A DNA stretch of 64,000 bases from Citrus sinensis. Its lineage: Eukaryota > Streptophyta > Magnoliopsida > Sapindales > Rutaceae. The translations under genes were made by a program, and so were the position numbers. The stretch's first letter is position 1, and each line of letters starts with the position of its first letter. This document shows positions 51,267 to 63,277 of this stretch, one piece after another. A model generated the notes under the pieces. That model worked only from the letters and a program-made list of their open reading frames with translations, was not told the origin of the DNA and did not search any database. The stretch is taken from the NCBI RefSeq assembly GCF_022201045.2, contig NC_068558.1:4245501-4309500 (forward strand), written 5' to 3'.

Positions 51267-51366
51267 TGTGTTATCGTGCCATAATTGTATTCGGTCATTG
51301 AATACCCTTAAATTAGTGGGGTCATTAATATTCAACGACTGAATACAACTGTGTGACAATACCACA
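51267..51366. repeat. Foldback with 38-nt arms in the ASS upstream region
   Basis: Arms 51267-51304 and 51329-51366 pair with about eight mismatches across a 24-nt spacer (left arm ends GGTCATTGAATA, right arm begins TATTCAACGACT). It could be a decayed MITE or a transcribed hairpin. Confidence 0.65.
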
Positions 51367-51375
51367 ATTGCACTT

Positions 51376-51664
51376 AAGATTTTCCTCATGTTTATAAGTA
51401 ACATCTCCTTTTTATCCATATTCCTATTCTTATTCTTAAAATTGTGTCAAGATTGTCCATGTGTACCGACGAAAATATCCCTAATGCCAAGATAGTTGCA
51501 TGCCTAAAATTTCTCCCATACACACACAATAATGATAAATTCCTATACAAAATTAGAGATTACCAAGAGTCTCCCTTTTATGTACATTCTTAATATTATA
51601 AGTATGTAAACTCATAGAATGATAGCCTAGGCTAAAGGTATACTAATTCTCACTTCATGATAGC
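51376..51664. other. Spacer before a foldback element
   Basis: No gene or known repeat seen. Confidence 0.4.
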
Positions 51665-51673
51665 CTAGTTTAA

Positions 51674-52299
51674 GGGTAATTTTTAAAAACCTCCCCTGAG
51701 GTTTAAGCTTGTTGCAAGTAGATGGCGAGAATTGATTTATTTGTAAAAAACTCCCTACCGTCAGTTAAGTTTAACATTGACCGTTAGTTGACCGTGCAAA
51801 GTTGACCGTGCAAAGACAATATTACCCTCAACAATAGTTTGTAAACGAAAATAACTATAAAAAAACCAAAATTATTGGTGCAAAAAGCACAAACCCTATT
51901 TTTTGACAATTTTATCCTTGTCAATTCTAAAAATTTACAATATCATAGGTAAAGATTATGACTATTTCATTTTTAAATTTTTAATTTTATCTTTCTTGTA
52001 GGAATTTTAAGGAAATATCAATAATTTAAAGAGGATTTTTTAATTTTTTAATTTTAATTTTTTATAAGAACTTTAAGAAAATATCAATAATTTAAAAAGT
52101 GTAAAATAGCTAATAATTTTGATTTTTTTAGTTATTTTCGTTTATAAACTATTGTTAAGGGTAATATTGTCTTTGCACGGTCAACTAACGGTCAATGTTA
52201 AACTTAACTGACGGTAGGGGGTTTTTTACAAATAAATCAATTCTCGCCATTTACTTGCAACAAGCCCAAACCTCAGGGGAGATTTTTAAAAATTACCCC
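51674..52299. mobile_element. Foldback Mutator-like element (626 bp)
   Basis: The inverted arms are about 200 bp each. The left begins GGGTAATTTTTAAAAACCTC and the right ends TTTTTAAAAATTACCCC. Blocks such as ACCGTCAGTTAAGTTTAACA and TGTTAAACTTAACTGACGGT pair exactly. A perfect 9-bp target duplication CTAGTTTAA flanks it (51665-51673 and 52300-52308). The middle (about 51880-52100) is AT-rich and non-coding. High arm identity suggests a fairly young insertion or arm homogenisation. Confidence 0.9.
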
Positions 52300-52486
52300 C
52301 TAGTTTAATGTTATACTAATTCTCACTCAAGATTTTGAGGTCACATCAACTCACAATATTATAATAAGATATTATTTGTTTCATTTGAAATTTTAGATTC
52401 GAAATTTAGAATTCACATAGGGGTTGAAAATAGGGCTTTCTCTTAAATTCAACTAATTTTATATAAAGTGTACGCGTTGAGTTCTT

Positions 52487-52823
52487 TTTTCTTTTTTTTT
52501 TTTTGAATTCTGTTATACACAGATTATTACTGATATTACATCAGACATTACAATTACAATATTTACAATAGTACTAAATAACTGGAGACACCGCCATACA
52601 TTAACCCATTGAAGCATTTGTCCAAATACTTTAAACACTCTCTAATATTCGAGGAGTGCCTACTTCACTCACATTTCGTAAGGGAGAGACTGTCTCCACT
52701 CAATTAGTTGATAATTAAGGAATAATTGAAACTAACCTGCATAATGCTCTTATAGAGACTCGAACCCTTGCACTCAATATTATAAGTGCAAGGTTTCTCC
52801 CATTGGACCAAAAGCCTATCGGT
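52487..52823 (-). mobile_element. tRNA-derived SINE (minus strand)
   Basis: Inserted on the minus strand, with a poly-A tail (poly-T on plus, about 52487-52504) and a perfect 16-bp target duplication TACGCGTTGAGTTCTT (52471-52486 and 52824-52839). Near its 5' end, on minus, are an A-box-like TGGTCCAATGGG (52810-52799) and a very good B box GGGTTCGAGTCTC (52767-52755), spaced as in tRNA genes. Length is 337 bp. No coding region. It is unrelated to the hairpin-rich element at 13497. Confidence 0.9.
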
Positions 52824-52839
52824 TACGCGTTGAGTTCTT

Positions 52840-53361
52840 GACTTCTTGTGTTATGGCCTTCCAAAGATTGAGTTTCATCCATAACCAGAATCCTGAAATC
52901 CACCACTACACTGATTACCTTTTTTAGCACTTTCAAAATCAGCTGTTCCATGTTACATCAACTTTAGCTTTTTCTTCATCAGAAGTAAATTATAAATTAT
53001 TACACATGAAAACTCTAAAATGGGACGAATTATCCGTAATGGAATTTTTCAGTAAGTAAAATTTCTTGTATATTGTATTTTTCACTGATAATGTTCCGCT
53101 ATGATGACATTTCGCAGAGCTAGCAAAAAACTTTACATGCTACGATTTAAGATGTCGCAATTTCTTTTTGAAAAGTATGTAATAGTAAACTATAGAACTG
53201 AGTTTGTAATCTGTATAAACTCTGAATAGCAAAAATATAGTTTAATTGATCACATATCTGATCAAAGATAAAATGAGCAGCAAAGTTTCCTCTGAACCAC
53301 TATTTAACTTCCAAAGATGTAATAGTATGGGAAAATTAACCGGAGGACTACGCTTGTTTCT
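52840..53361. other. Spacer and RID3 3' flank
   Basis: No gene seen; the right part is likely 3' UTR of the WD40 gene. Confidence 0.45.
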
Positions 53362-56300
53362 TCATTGCAGTGCCGGAGTTTCAATCTTGCGCTTCTTTCT
53401 TCGTTTGGTTGAGACAGGGTCAATTTCTTTGTACCATAAAATTCGACACTGCATCAGGTCTAGCAAACGGGATTGCAGATGCTTGTTAATTTCCATGACA
53501 TGCTTTGTCATTTGTGATGCCCATGTTCGTTGACTCATGTTTACGTCTGCTTTCATTTGCATTGCTGCTGGTGTTCCCTCTTGCTACCCACCCATCAAGA
53601 CAAGGAAAAAAAGGAAAAAAAAAAAAATTAGTTTAGGTGTGCTAACAAGCAACAAGTGCAGGATGCTATGGACAGGGAGAAACCTGCAATTCAGACATAT
53701 GCTGAAATAGTGACTTGGTTCTGCGGATATTAATGGAACATTGATCATCTTTGTTGAAAAAACATGACTGAAGGAGAATAACCATTTCCATCGACAAGCT
53801 ATTTAGTTGAGGATACTTTTCAAGTGAAGGCATGCGGTCCTTTTTCAACTTCCTCTGACAGTTTGACACTTCAGAAAGCAGTGAAGACTGCCGGATTACT
53901 ACCAGATTGGTTACTACTCCTGCTTGTACATGAACACAAGTGCACAACATTACTTTTGGTAAAATCCCATAGGATTATAGCAAAAAATGGAGTGAAACTT
54001 GGAAATATTCAAATGTTTTTAAATAGTACATATTCAAAAAGTTGAAGTTATGGTTACCTTTCTTATGGTTGAATCTTCGAATGCTCACCCTTCTAGTGAC
54101 ATCCCAGAGGCAGACAGTTTTATCTTCTGATGCAGATATCAGATGGGATGCGCTAAAGGCCAATGCAGTTATTGATCCACTGTGAATAGATGTAATTTAA
54201 AGTCACATGAATATTGGGGTGGACAAAATGTTTGGGCGAGATATGAACCATTCATAATCTAACACAGGAAGGAAAGTTTTAAGTCTGCATTTTAAGTGAG
54301 AAGCAAGATGGAAAATAAAACAGAAGGGGAACAGAAATTAGCTTAATGGCTTGAAAGTATGAATACTCTGGTTGGGAAGCCAAGCACTTAAAGTTGAATC
54401 GATTTGAGAACTTAGTTCAACACTTAAAATGCCATCAGATCATTTGCATTTGTAATTTCTTGCAGAAATGATAAATTATTACTAGAGTCCATAAATTTCC
54501 TAATCAAGAAAAGTATAGCAGAAAAAATCTTCTTTGGCCTGCTTCCTAGAGATTCCTGTCACAGGATTTATGTCTAAGTGATTTCAAGAAATTAAAGCAT
54601 CACACATTAAACATTACTTGTGTCCTTTAAGTACGCTGTGTTGATCTTCCCCAACAATAAAATGATCCTCCAGTAACAAGAATTTAAGTGGGCTAACAAA
54701 TATTCTTCCATCTATACTTCCAGCAAACAAAAGCTGCTCTCCTGGATGAAAAGCAATTGCAGTTACTGCTTGTGGATAGACTTGTGTTTGTATGAGTATT
54801 CCTGAGCCTAGGTCCCAAACCTGCAAATTTTGAAAAAGCATCCCTTGTGAAGAGGAGATTTCAACTTCGAAAAAATTTATAATCACTAGGAGTTCAAAAC
54901 ACGATGCATCATTTATAGACCTTGCATGTTGCATCCAGCGAGCTAGATACAAAAAATGTTGTGCCACCTGAAATAGTTAGCAAGCCAGTCACAGAGGACT
55001 TATGCTCCAATGAGTAATGTAACAGAGAACGTAAGCTTCGCAGCTCCATTTCTATCAACCTTTGGTCTAACTGATCAGAATGATGCATCAATTCAGAAGT
55101 TTGCTTCAATAATCTGAATTTTTACCATGTCGTCAGTCCTAGACCAAGTGACTCAAGGAATAAAAGGGAAAAGAGTTGGGTGTATACCTAGTCATAGACC
55201 AAACACAGATCATACCATCATCTGATCCAGAAATAAGAAGAAAGCCATCGTCAGAAAACACCATGCACTTAATAGATTTATTATGAGCATGCCACATCTT
55301 GAGCATTCTTCCACTTCTGACCTACATATATCTTAATCAAAATAGAGTTAAGGTTGTGGGCTTGTGGCAATGTATCATTATGCAACTTACAGAAATGGCA
55401 CAGAATTCTGTAGTCCTAGAAAATATGTCCAATGCCATAGTCGCTGACTTAAATGTCTTCTTGAAAGAACTCATCTAAGGGTGTTGGCTTGGCAGGAGAA
55501 ATTTTTTTATTTTAAATCAGAATTGAAGGGAAAGCTTTCCCTGTTTCTGGACAGTAAAAGAGTGCCTTACTAACCTCCCAGAGATAAGCATTCCCTGATG
55601 GGGCACCGCCAGCAAGATATGCACCATCCTTCGTGCAAGAAATTGGCCCCATGGCTTCCATTGTGTAGCTTCGACGTGGTGGGTGAGGCTGAAAAATATG
55701 AGTATAGAAGTGAAGTGAACTTTGAGTATGCAGAGTTTTGTGGGCAACAAATTCAAAACCTCAAGCTTAGTTTCATTTAATTCTCTGTTTTGATTATCAA
55801 AATGCATAATAATGTTGCACGCAAGCCAAGAAGGGGAAAGTACAAGCAAAAAAGTACTGGAATCTTTGATAAAATCATCTCACTCCAGTTCCTTATCTAC
55901 AAGCAAATTATAAAAAGAGACCATTCGCATTGATGTATTTCTCTTGTTCTGCTTCCACTCTATCAGAAGTCTTAGAACTTGCACCACCGGGAAGTTGTTT
56001 AATACAAACCATTACTGTCTAAGAGATACTTATGCCTAAATCAGCTTATCATTGCCCCTTTTCTGGCCGCAATATCCTCTGTTTATATACAAACAAACAG
56101 CCCATTCATAGCCAGACAGAGTGAAATTCTTCAGCATTGACCCAAGCATCCACTTTAATTTGAAATCAAATTATATAGGACTTTTGCTGATTTGAGATTA
56201 GGTTTTTCAAATTTGTACGTACTCTTGAGTATGTACAAATTTTTGCCCAAACGAATTATCAGCGAACTATTACTGTTGAGTTCCCTATTTCAACTCCTCT

Positions 56301-56949
56301 GTGGAGCCTTAAGCCTAATGGATTAGTGAAAACTTTGCATATTTTTATTTACAATGAGAATTTTGACAAATTCGTTAGTCTCAACGCTGAATAATTAACA
56401 TATGCATAGTGAAAAGACAATGAAAAGATTCTACCACATCAAAAGGCTTATTCAAAGAAGAAAATAAGTAGCTAACTAAACATGTAGATCATCAAGAAAG
56501 ATCAAACTTCACAGAGAAACAAACAAACCGCATGACTCATCATCACAGGATACATTGGCTTGCCTTATCAATACAATCAATGATGATCAAAACTATCCTT
56601 AACCAACAATGAAGATAATGCACACACAACCTGCGTGAAGTGTGAAAAAAAAAAAAAAAAAGTACTGCAAGTATCAAAAATCAAAACCAGGTAACTAAAA
56701 GAGAGAATCTGAGGCTCTTACCTTATTCAATGCCCACATGAAAATAGCCCCACCCCCAAGAGAGCCATGCCTGTTGACCAGAGAAGCAGCAAGACATTGG
56801 TTTCTCATGCACAGAAATCCGTAAGGAGAAGCAGCACAGCTTGGTATCTTCAAAATCTCATCTCCTGTATCAACATCCCAAACCGTTATCCCAATTTTCA
56901 TGCTCTCATCACTACACACTACCAGCGCCTCTCTTCCCGGCTGACCCAT
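53362..56949 (-). CDS. RID3: WD40 repeat protein, WDR18/Ipi3/RID3 type
   Basis: Nuclear WD40 protein like Arabidopsis ROOT INITIATION DEFECTIVE 3 and human WDR18. The yeast counterpart Ipi3 belongs to the Rix1 complex of 60S ribosome maturation. Exons (minus): 56949-56722, 55688-55575, 55321-55188, 55113-54921, 54820-54618, 54179-54058, 53919-53684 and 53583-53362. The sum is 1452 nt, or 483 aa. WD blocks can be read in order: ITVWDVDTG, YLAGGAPSGNAYLWEV, LLISGSDDGMICVWS, FFVSSSLDATCKVWDL, LLFAGSIDGRIFV and HLISASEDKTVCLWDV. The C-terminal part is helical and ends in a basic KRRKKRKIE stretch, a likely nuclear signal. Intron 1 is long (about 1 kb). With NOP56 this makes two ribosome-biogenesis genes in the window. 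Confidence 0.92.
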
Positions 56950-58884
56950 CTTCTTTTTTTCTTAATCTCTGTCCGCATATGCATACACTGTAAAATGTAA
57001 GTGCATAATTAATACAACCGTGTTTCTGAAGCCTTAACTGCATGCAGAGGCTGCTTTGGGGACGTGAATGGGGTGGTGGACGCATGTCAAGCAAATTAGA
57101 GAAAGTGACAAAGTTAGTTGAGAATTTTAGCACTTTTACACTATCCTCGGTGGCTCAGTGTGATTGGGTCAGCCTCTTGAAATTTTCTACAAATGTTGTT
57201 CATGCAACAGCTCAGCTGTCAACTGATGCCCGATGGTGAAAATTCCACTTCGCGGTGTAATTCACGGTGTGCATGGACGTTTTCGCATATGCTCGTCACA
57301 TTAAATGATGCGTGAGTCGATGGTTATTAGAGAAAGTCTTCCGTGATATGTGCCGTAAGACTTCCGACATTTAAAAAAATTTCTGACACTTGTATATGAA
57401 AATTTAAAATACTCTAATTATTTGGTACGATTATGTTGAAATCATTTCATGTGAGACTTTCGACTTTATCAAATAACTAAACTAAGTTTTTCAAATATAA
57501 CACATTTTTATCAAAGTTTAAAGAGGAATGATGATCCACCTCTAAATGAAATACAGACTCTAAATGATTTGCCCGTACAAAGTTTAAAGAGGAATGATGA
57601 TCCACCTCAAATTATCTCAATAGCCCCTATTTCTCAGTTATCTTTATTTATTTCAAAAAATACCCCAAATTCATATTTGTTAGCTCAAGAACCCTCATTC
57701 AGGTTTGATTCAATGTTAAGATGATCTTTTTATCAATTCTACAATTTTGACCATATATTATGTAGACGCTTGTGTGGCAGAAGATTATGAAGAGTTGAGC
57801 ATACATTAGCACAACACTAAATTGAAATCCCCCTTCAATCTCATGTTCTTACGCGGTAATCCACGTGAGCAATTCCAAAAATTTCCTACTTGGACGCTGA
57901 AGTTGTTTTTTTTATTGGAATTGTTCATGTCCACACAACGTCTAAACGTAATGATTCACTAAAATAAATAAATAAAATCACTACAAACTGTAAAAAGAAA
58001 AAAAAAGTTTGAAACCCTAGGATATATTAGAAATCTGGAATGAAAGTATGCTATTCTTCTATTTTTAATCTAAAAATTTTATTGTGGTGATAGTTGTTTG
58101 TTAAGGCTGAGAATGAAGGAAAGTGAGGGAGAATGGGAGAGGAGAGAGCAAGTAAAGGATAAAACTTTAAAAATTTAATTTATTGTTGTAGGTATTTCCA
58201 AATATGTTTACATTTATGATTCATGAGTTGTTTGGTTGCTAGATAAAGCCTTGCATAAAATAGACACGTCAAGATTTATTGTCCGTTCATCTAATATTTT
58301 GAAATATCTATAAGCTTTAAAATAAACACTTGCATTATTAAACAATTAAGTTACGAATGAATTGCCAACAACTCCTTAGTTAGATAAACAATTTTTTAAT
58401 CTCTCCTGAGAAGTTAAGGGTTCAAGTCTCCTTAAAATGTGAAAGTATTTGTTATTAATTTAATTTTAAAATTTTAGGATGGACGATAATTGAAGTACGT
58501 CAAGATATGTCTCAGGTAGCCATTGGGGTGGGCTTAAGGTTCTAATAGTCATATTGAGCTAATTTTATCCTGGTTTATATTGGAATATTTCATATAATTT
58601 TAAAAAATGTTAATTTTAAAATATCCCCCTCATAAATTGATTATTTTAAAATATGTCTTATCATTTTTGAAAATCTCAATTTCCCCTATTTTTGTTGAGA
58701 AGGCAAAAAAGAAGGAAAAAAAATCAATTCACCCCATTTTTTGCTTTTTTTTTTTTACTAAATATAAAGATAATTTGAAGTTTTTAAAAGTAAGAAATAT
58801 GATTTGAAGATAATCAATTCATGATAGGATAATCCAAAATTTACCTTACTTAAAAATATTCAAAAAAAGGTTACAAATGAGTTA
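56950..58884. other. RID3 promoter and AT-rich spacer
   Basis: No gene recognised. It contains a 31-bp direct repeat (57512-57608, listed separately) and general AT-rich sequence. Confidence 0.45.
57512..57608. repeat. Direct repeat, 31-bp units 66 bp apart
   Basis: CAAAGTTTAAAGAGGAATGA begins at 57512 and again at 57578; both continue TGATCCACCTC. The intervening 35 bp is unique. Confidence 0.9.
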
Positions 58885-59489
58885 GGGTTTGTTTGGAATT
58901 ATTTTTGAAAAGTTTAAAAGTAATTTTTAAAAGTTAAAAGCTAATTATAATGTCTGATAGCTCTTTTAAAAATCATTTTCGACAAAATCATTTCATTTTA
59001 TAGTTGATTTTGAAAAGAAATAAACGAGTAGTTTTTCAAAATCTAATGTTGAAAATCACTTTTTATACTTAATATAATTCAATGTATATCCTCATATATA
59101 TTATGAATATTCAAAATTATCCTTATTAATTAGAAAATGAAATCATTAATTTTAAAAAGATTATTATTATTACAAATTATATTGAGATAACAAAATAAAG
59201 AAACAAAATTAATAGTATAAACTATTTATTTTAGTTATTAATTATTATAAACACACACAAACACAATACAAATATTTTATATACATATTTATAGATGTGT
59301 AAATAAATTATATTTAATATTATGTCCAATTCAATCATTTATATTCTCACAATTATTTAATAATAAGATTTATCAAATACATACGACTATTTTTACTAAA
59401 TATTTAACTGATTCTTTTTATAATAAATTTTTTCTATAATTCAATTAACAATAATTATTTTTAAAAATATAATATTACCAAACTCACCC
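58885..59489. mobile_element. Possible Harbinger-like MITE
   Basis: Starts GGGTTTGTTTGG and ends CCAAACTCACCC; the ends are inverted with one or two mismatches. Flanks are TTA and GTA, so a 3-bp target repeat is imperfect. AT-rich non-coding interior. Confidence 0.42.
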
Positions 59490-59896
59490 GTAATTTCCAT
59501 AGGGCGGGGTTAGCATAGCTTCGGCCAGCCCATATGCCGGTCAGCTTAAGGCCCTCGCTGTTCAAGCTAGGCCTAATTCGATTCATTTGCCTGCCATTTT
59601 CACTGCAATAATGTTATGTATAGCCGACAAGAGAAGACTTCATTATTTTCTTAACGACCGAGTAATGGTATTAGCTATTATTTATTTTCAATAGGGTCAA
59701 ACATGTTACTTGATGACGTGGCAAGAATCTAAGGACATGAAATATAACGACGAGGCGAGACAATCATACTTGGCAGTAACACCACCGGCGCATCATTGAC
59801 ACGATCCTGAAGCTCTCGCGTGCTCCTCAGTGGTCACTTCACTTGACTTTGAGAAAGATCACAGTGAAATCAACACTCCTCAATCTGTGATCCAAA

Positions 59897-62258
59897 ATGG
59901 GCGGTACTTTCGCATTCCTCCTTTAATTATATTTTCTAAAAATTATTTCCAGTTTAAAGTTAAAACGAATTGATGAATCCGTCTTTGAAAAATGAACAGT
60001 TGCAGAATTGGATGGTTCTAGTTCTACTTCCAGTTTGTGGTTGGCTCCGAACCCGAGCAAGCGATGGGCCGAGCTCTTCTTCCTTGGCTACACACCGTTT
60101 TGGCTCACCCTCTGTCTCGGAATCATTGTTCCCTACAAGCTCTACGAGGTATTTTATTTTATTTTTTTAATTTAGCTTTGCTTACATCATTTTTTTTTGT
60201 AAATTTTATTTGCATGAAGTGAATCAAATTTTTGTTCAAAATGTATGATTTGATTGAAGTTTTTGTATCCATCCCTCCACACCCTCAAAAAAAAAAAGGA
60301 CATAAGAGCAATTATGTGGAAGGAAGTTTAAGTTAATTTTGATATTGAAAGTATTGTTGTGGTGACTTAACAGACTTTTACGGAACTGGAGTATTTGCTG
60401 CTGGGTTTGGTATCGGCAGTTCCTTCTTTCTTGATACCGCTGCTATTTGTTGGAAAGGTAAATTCTTCACTTGGTTGTTTCAGAGTGTCCAGCTTAGAGA
60501 ATACGCCTATTAGTTTTAGCTTCTTTATTCTGGTGTTCTAAAGTTCTATCTTTTGTAGGCTGACAGCTGCCTGGGTTTGAAGGATCGTTTTTGGATCAAG
60601 GCAAGTGTTGTGTTCTTCCTGGGTGACTCTTTACATCTGTTTTTTTCACTAAGGAAAGCTAGAGTTTTATGAATGTATTTCGGTTGTTGTTGTTGCAGGC
60701 AAATCTGTGGATAATTATTTTCAGTTACGTTGGCAATTACTTTTGGACCCACTATTTCTTCACGGTTCTGGGGGCTTCCTATACATTTCCATCATGGAAG
60801 ATGAACAATGTAAGCCACAAAACAAGAAACACTTATACTCTATGCAGATAAGCCAAGTCCCCCTATTCTGTGCAAAGGCTGATGAGCCAAAAGTCCTCTT
60901 ATTTTGTACAATCGCTCTATTTTTTCCGCTGCCCTTTTGCTGATATCTGCTATTCTCTGTAGGTACCTCACACAACTTTCCTTCTCACACATGTCTGCTT
61001 TTTGTTTTACCATGTTGCTTCAAATTTGACACTTCGGAGAATACGGCATTCTGTTGCTGACTTGCCAGATAAAATTCAGTTGGCTGTTGAGGCTGGATGG
61101 ATTTTGGTTCTTTCTTACTTTATAGCATACCTGGAAACATTAGCCATTTCCAATGTATGTTTCTTCATGGTTCAGCATATTCTTTTATTTAGCATCCTTG
61201 CCCTTCTCCGACAATAATTAAGATTTAAGAAATTTTTGATGATGGAATCACAGGAGATAGACCCTAAGTAATTTAGATTGGTGTATTTTATATTTATGAT
61301 GGTTTACTGATTCTGGATCTTTACAATTCCTTAGTGTACTCTATCTCAGGTCTTATCTTAAGGTATGAATATGACAACCCAACTCTTTTAATGCTACTCA
61401 AATTAAATTTACCCTAAGAAGCTATTTCCTAAGGAGTAAAATATTCAGTCCCAGTGAATTTTTTGACACTTCAAGTATGATTACTCTCTGACATTGCAAC
61501 TAAATGTCATTGCTATTAACAAAATGGCTAAGGGAATTGAAGATTTTGTTTCATGGGTTTTGGATGGATAGATGTATTGTAGTTTTATCAACGTAATAGT
61601 CTTATGAGCTTTTTAGGATCTGTCCCTAAATTTTATGTTCTGTATATTTGTGAGACTTTTTATGTGTTCTCATTAAAAATATAGCCCATATGGTTCACCA
61701 TGCAGCTGGGCCAATAACTAACTAAACAAGCCAATGTTTCTGACATTTTTCTTTGGAACACATGCAGTTCCCCTATTATGAATTCGTGGACCGAGCATCC
61801 ATGTATAAAGTTGGGTCTTTGTTTTATGCCATCTACTTCATTATAAGCTTCCCAATGTTTCTAAGGTAAGAACTCAATCCAACTGCTAAATGTGAACTGT
61901 GTTCGTGTAGAATAATATGAGACCATTTGCTAGTTGACAAGATGTTGTACTCTTATGTAAATTATGTACTGCTTTTATGCTATTCCTGCTATAATGTGGC
62001 TCGTATTTTGTTTTCTTTTGTTCTCATCTTTCAATCCCACAATGATTTCTCACTTGTGTTCTCAGGATTGATGAGAAACTTGGTGACCTGTGGGACTTAC
62101 CCCGAGTGGCTGTTGATGCTTTGGGAGCTGCAATGCTTGTCACAATAATACTTGATTTGTGGCGAATCTTTCTGGGACCTATTGTTCCGCTTCCAGAGAC
62201 GAAGCTGTGTCTACAACCAGGACTCCCATGGTTTCCAGGACACACCAATCAAACTTGA
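59897..62258 (+). CDS. CPI1: Cycloeucalenol cycloisomerase
   Basis: ER membrane enzyme of plant sterol synthesis that opens the 9,19-cyclopropane ring of cycloeucalenol to give obtusifoliol. Exons: 59897-59903, 60006-60148, 60374-60457, 60559-60600, 60699-60809, 60963-61154, 61768-61865 and 62066-62258. The sum is 870 nt, or 289 aa, near the family length. Strong family blocks are present: NPSKRWAELFFLGYTPFWLT, IIFSYVGNYFWTHYFF, GASYTFPSWKMNNV-PHTTF, ETLAISNFPYYEFVDRASMY and PRVAVDALGAAMLVTIILD. Several hydrophobic helices span the protein. The first coding exon is only 7 nt (ATGGGCG), giving MGELDGSSS across the junction. Intron 4 uses a GC donor (AAG then GCAAGT at 60601); the nearest GT alternative would shift the frame. 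The N-terminal 15 residues are less conserved, so the exon 1 call is the weakest part. Confidence 0.94.
60601..60602 (+). other. Non-canonical GC splice donor of CPI1 intron 4
   Basis: The exon ends ATCAAG and the intron starts GCAAGT. Joining at 60699 gives DRFWIK-ANLWIIIFSYV, the conserved protein. A GT four bases further in would change the frame. Confidence 0.87.
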
Positions 62259-63277
62259 AAGTATGGATGTGGAGAATCCAGGAAGTTTCTACTCAACTGA
62301 GAAAACACGCAATGTATCTCTTTCCATTGACACTGAGCTCGTAGTTGTGGTTGTGCTCTATTAGATCTCTTTTGTACTTGCTTTTTCCTGGACATTTAAC
62401 AAGAATGTGAGTAGTATCTTGACTTGATGTTGTGGGATTGAGTGTCTGCACCAGCTCTTCTAGATTAATATTTGGATGATTTGAAGAAACATCACGCGAG
62501 TTTCTTCTCAGCTCTTACCATTTCCAAAGAACAGAAGTGGTCTTCAACAATAACAGAAATGGTCTTTATTTTTAATATGATGTAACAGGTAGCATAGGAA
62601 ATTGATGTGTTTTGTAATTTTAATTGAATTCAAAAGTGCTTTTGAGAACTTGAGAAACAAAAGAAGATTTTGGATTCGCATTTAGAATATGTGGACGTGT
62701 CTGTCTTCTACTCTGTTTAATTGATATTTTAAAAGTAAGACCAACTAAAATGTGTCCAATGTAACAACATTTCGAAAATCAAGATTAGAATTGTTTTTTT
62801 TTTGGGTAGAGATTTTTATGGTCATTTCTGAGAAACAAACACCAAAAAAATTCAATTTTTTTTAAAAAAACAATAATGATCTCACACGTGTTAGGAAGAA
62901 ATTAGCCAAAGAGGGGCATTGGGGGGCACGTGCAAGCGTTTGTCAAATGCTGCGATATGATAAGAAAGGTATTTTAATTTCTTCTCAACCTCTAATTCAC
63001 AAATATCCCACACAGGCGCTCTCTCTCCATTTCCCGCTCCCAAGCTGAATCAGTCACTCTGTCCTCGTCTTTGAAAGACTAGAACCCTGCACTAAAGATA
63101 AAGAACAAAAAGTTTCTAGGTTTCCTTTTTGTTTTTTTTTTTTCCAATTTCACAAATTTGAATCTAACAAAGCTTCCTGAACACATGCAGTTAGGTTTAT
63201 TAGGAAGTTACTCTTTCTCTTACTCAGTATACTTAGCTTCTTCTTCTTCTTCGACACTAAATAAAGTATCCGCAAAC
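62259..63277. other. CPI1 3' flank and RNase J leader
   Basis: No gene seen. About 62990-63277 is probably promoter and 5' UTR of RNase J and contains a CTCTCTC-rich patch. Confidence 0.45.

Noticed and set aside
50904-51419. 171-aa minus-strand open frame upstream of ASS
   Set aside because: It only extends ASS exon 1 into intron and promoter; the family start MAQLKEV at 51068 and the donor at 51002 explain it.
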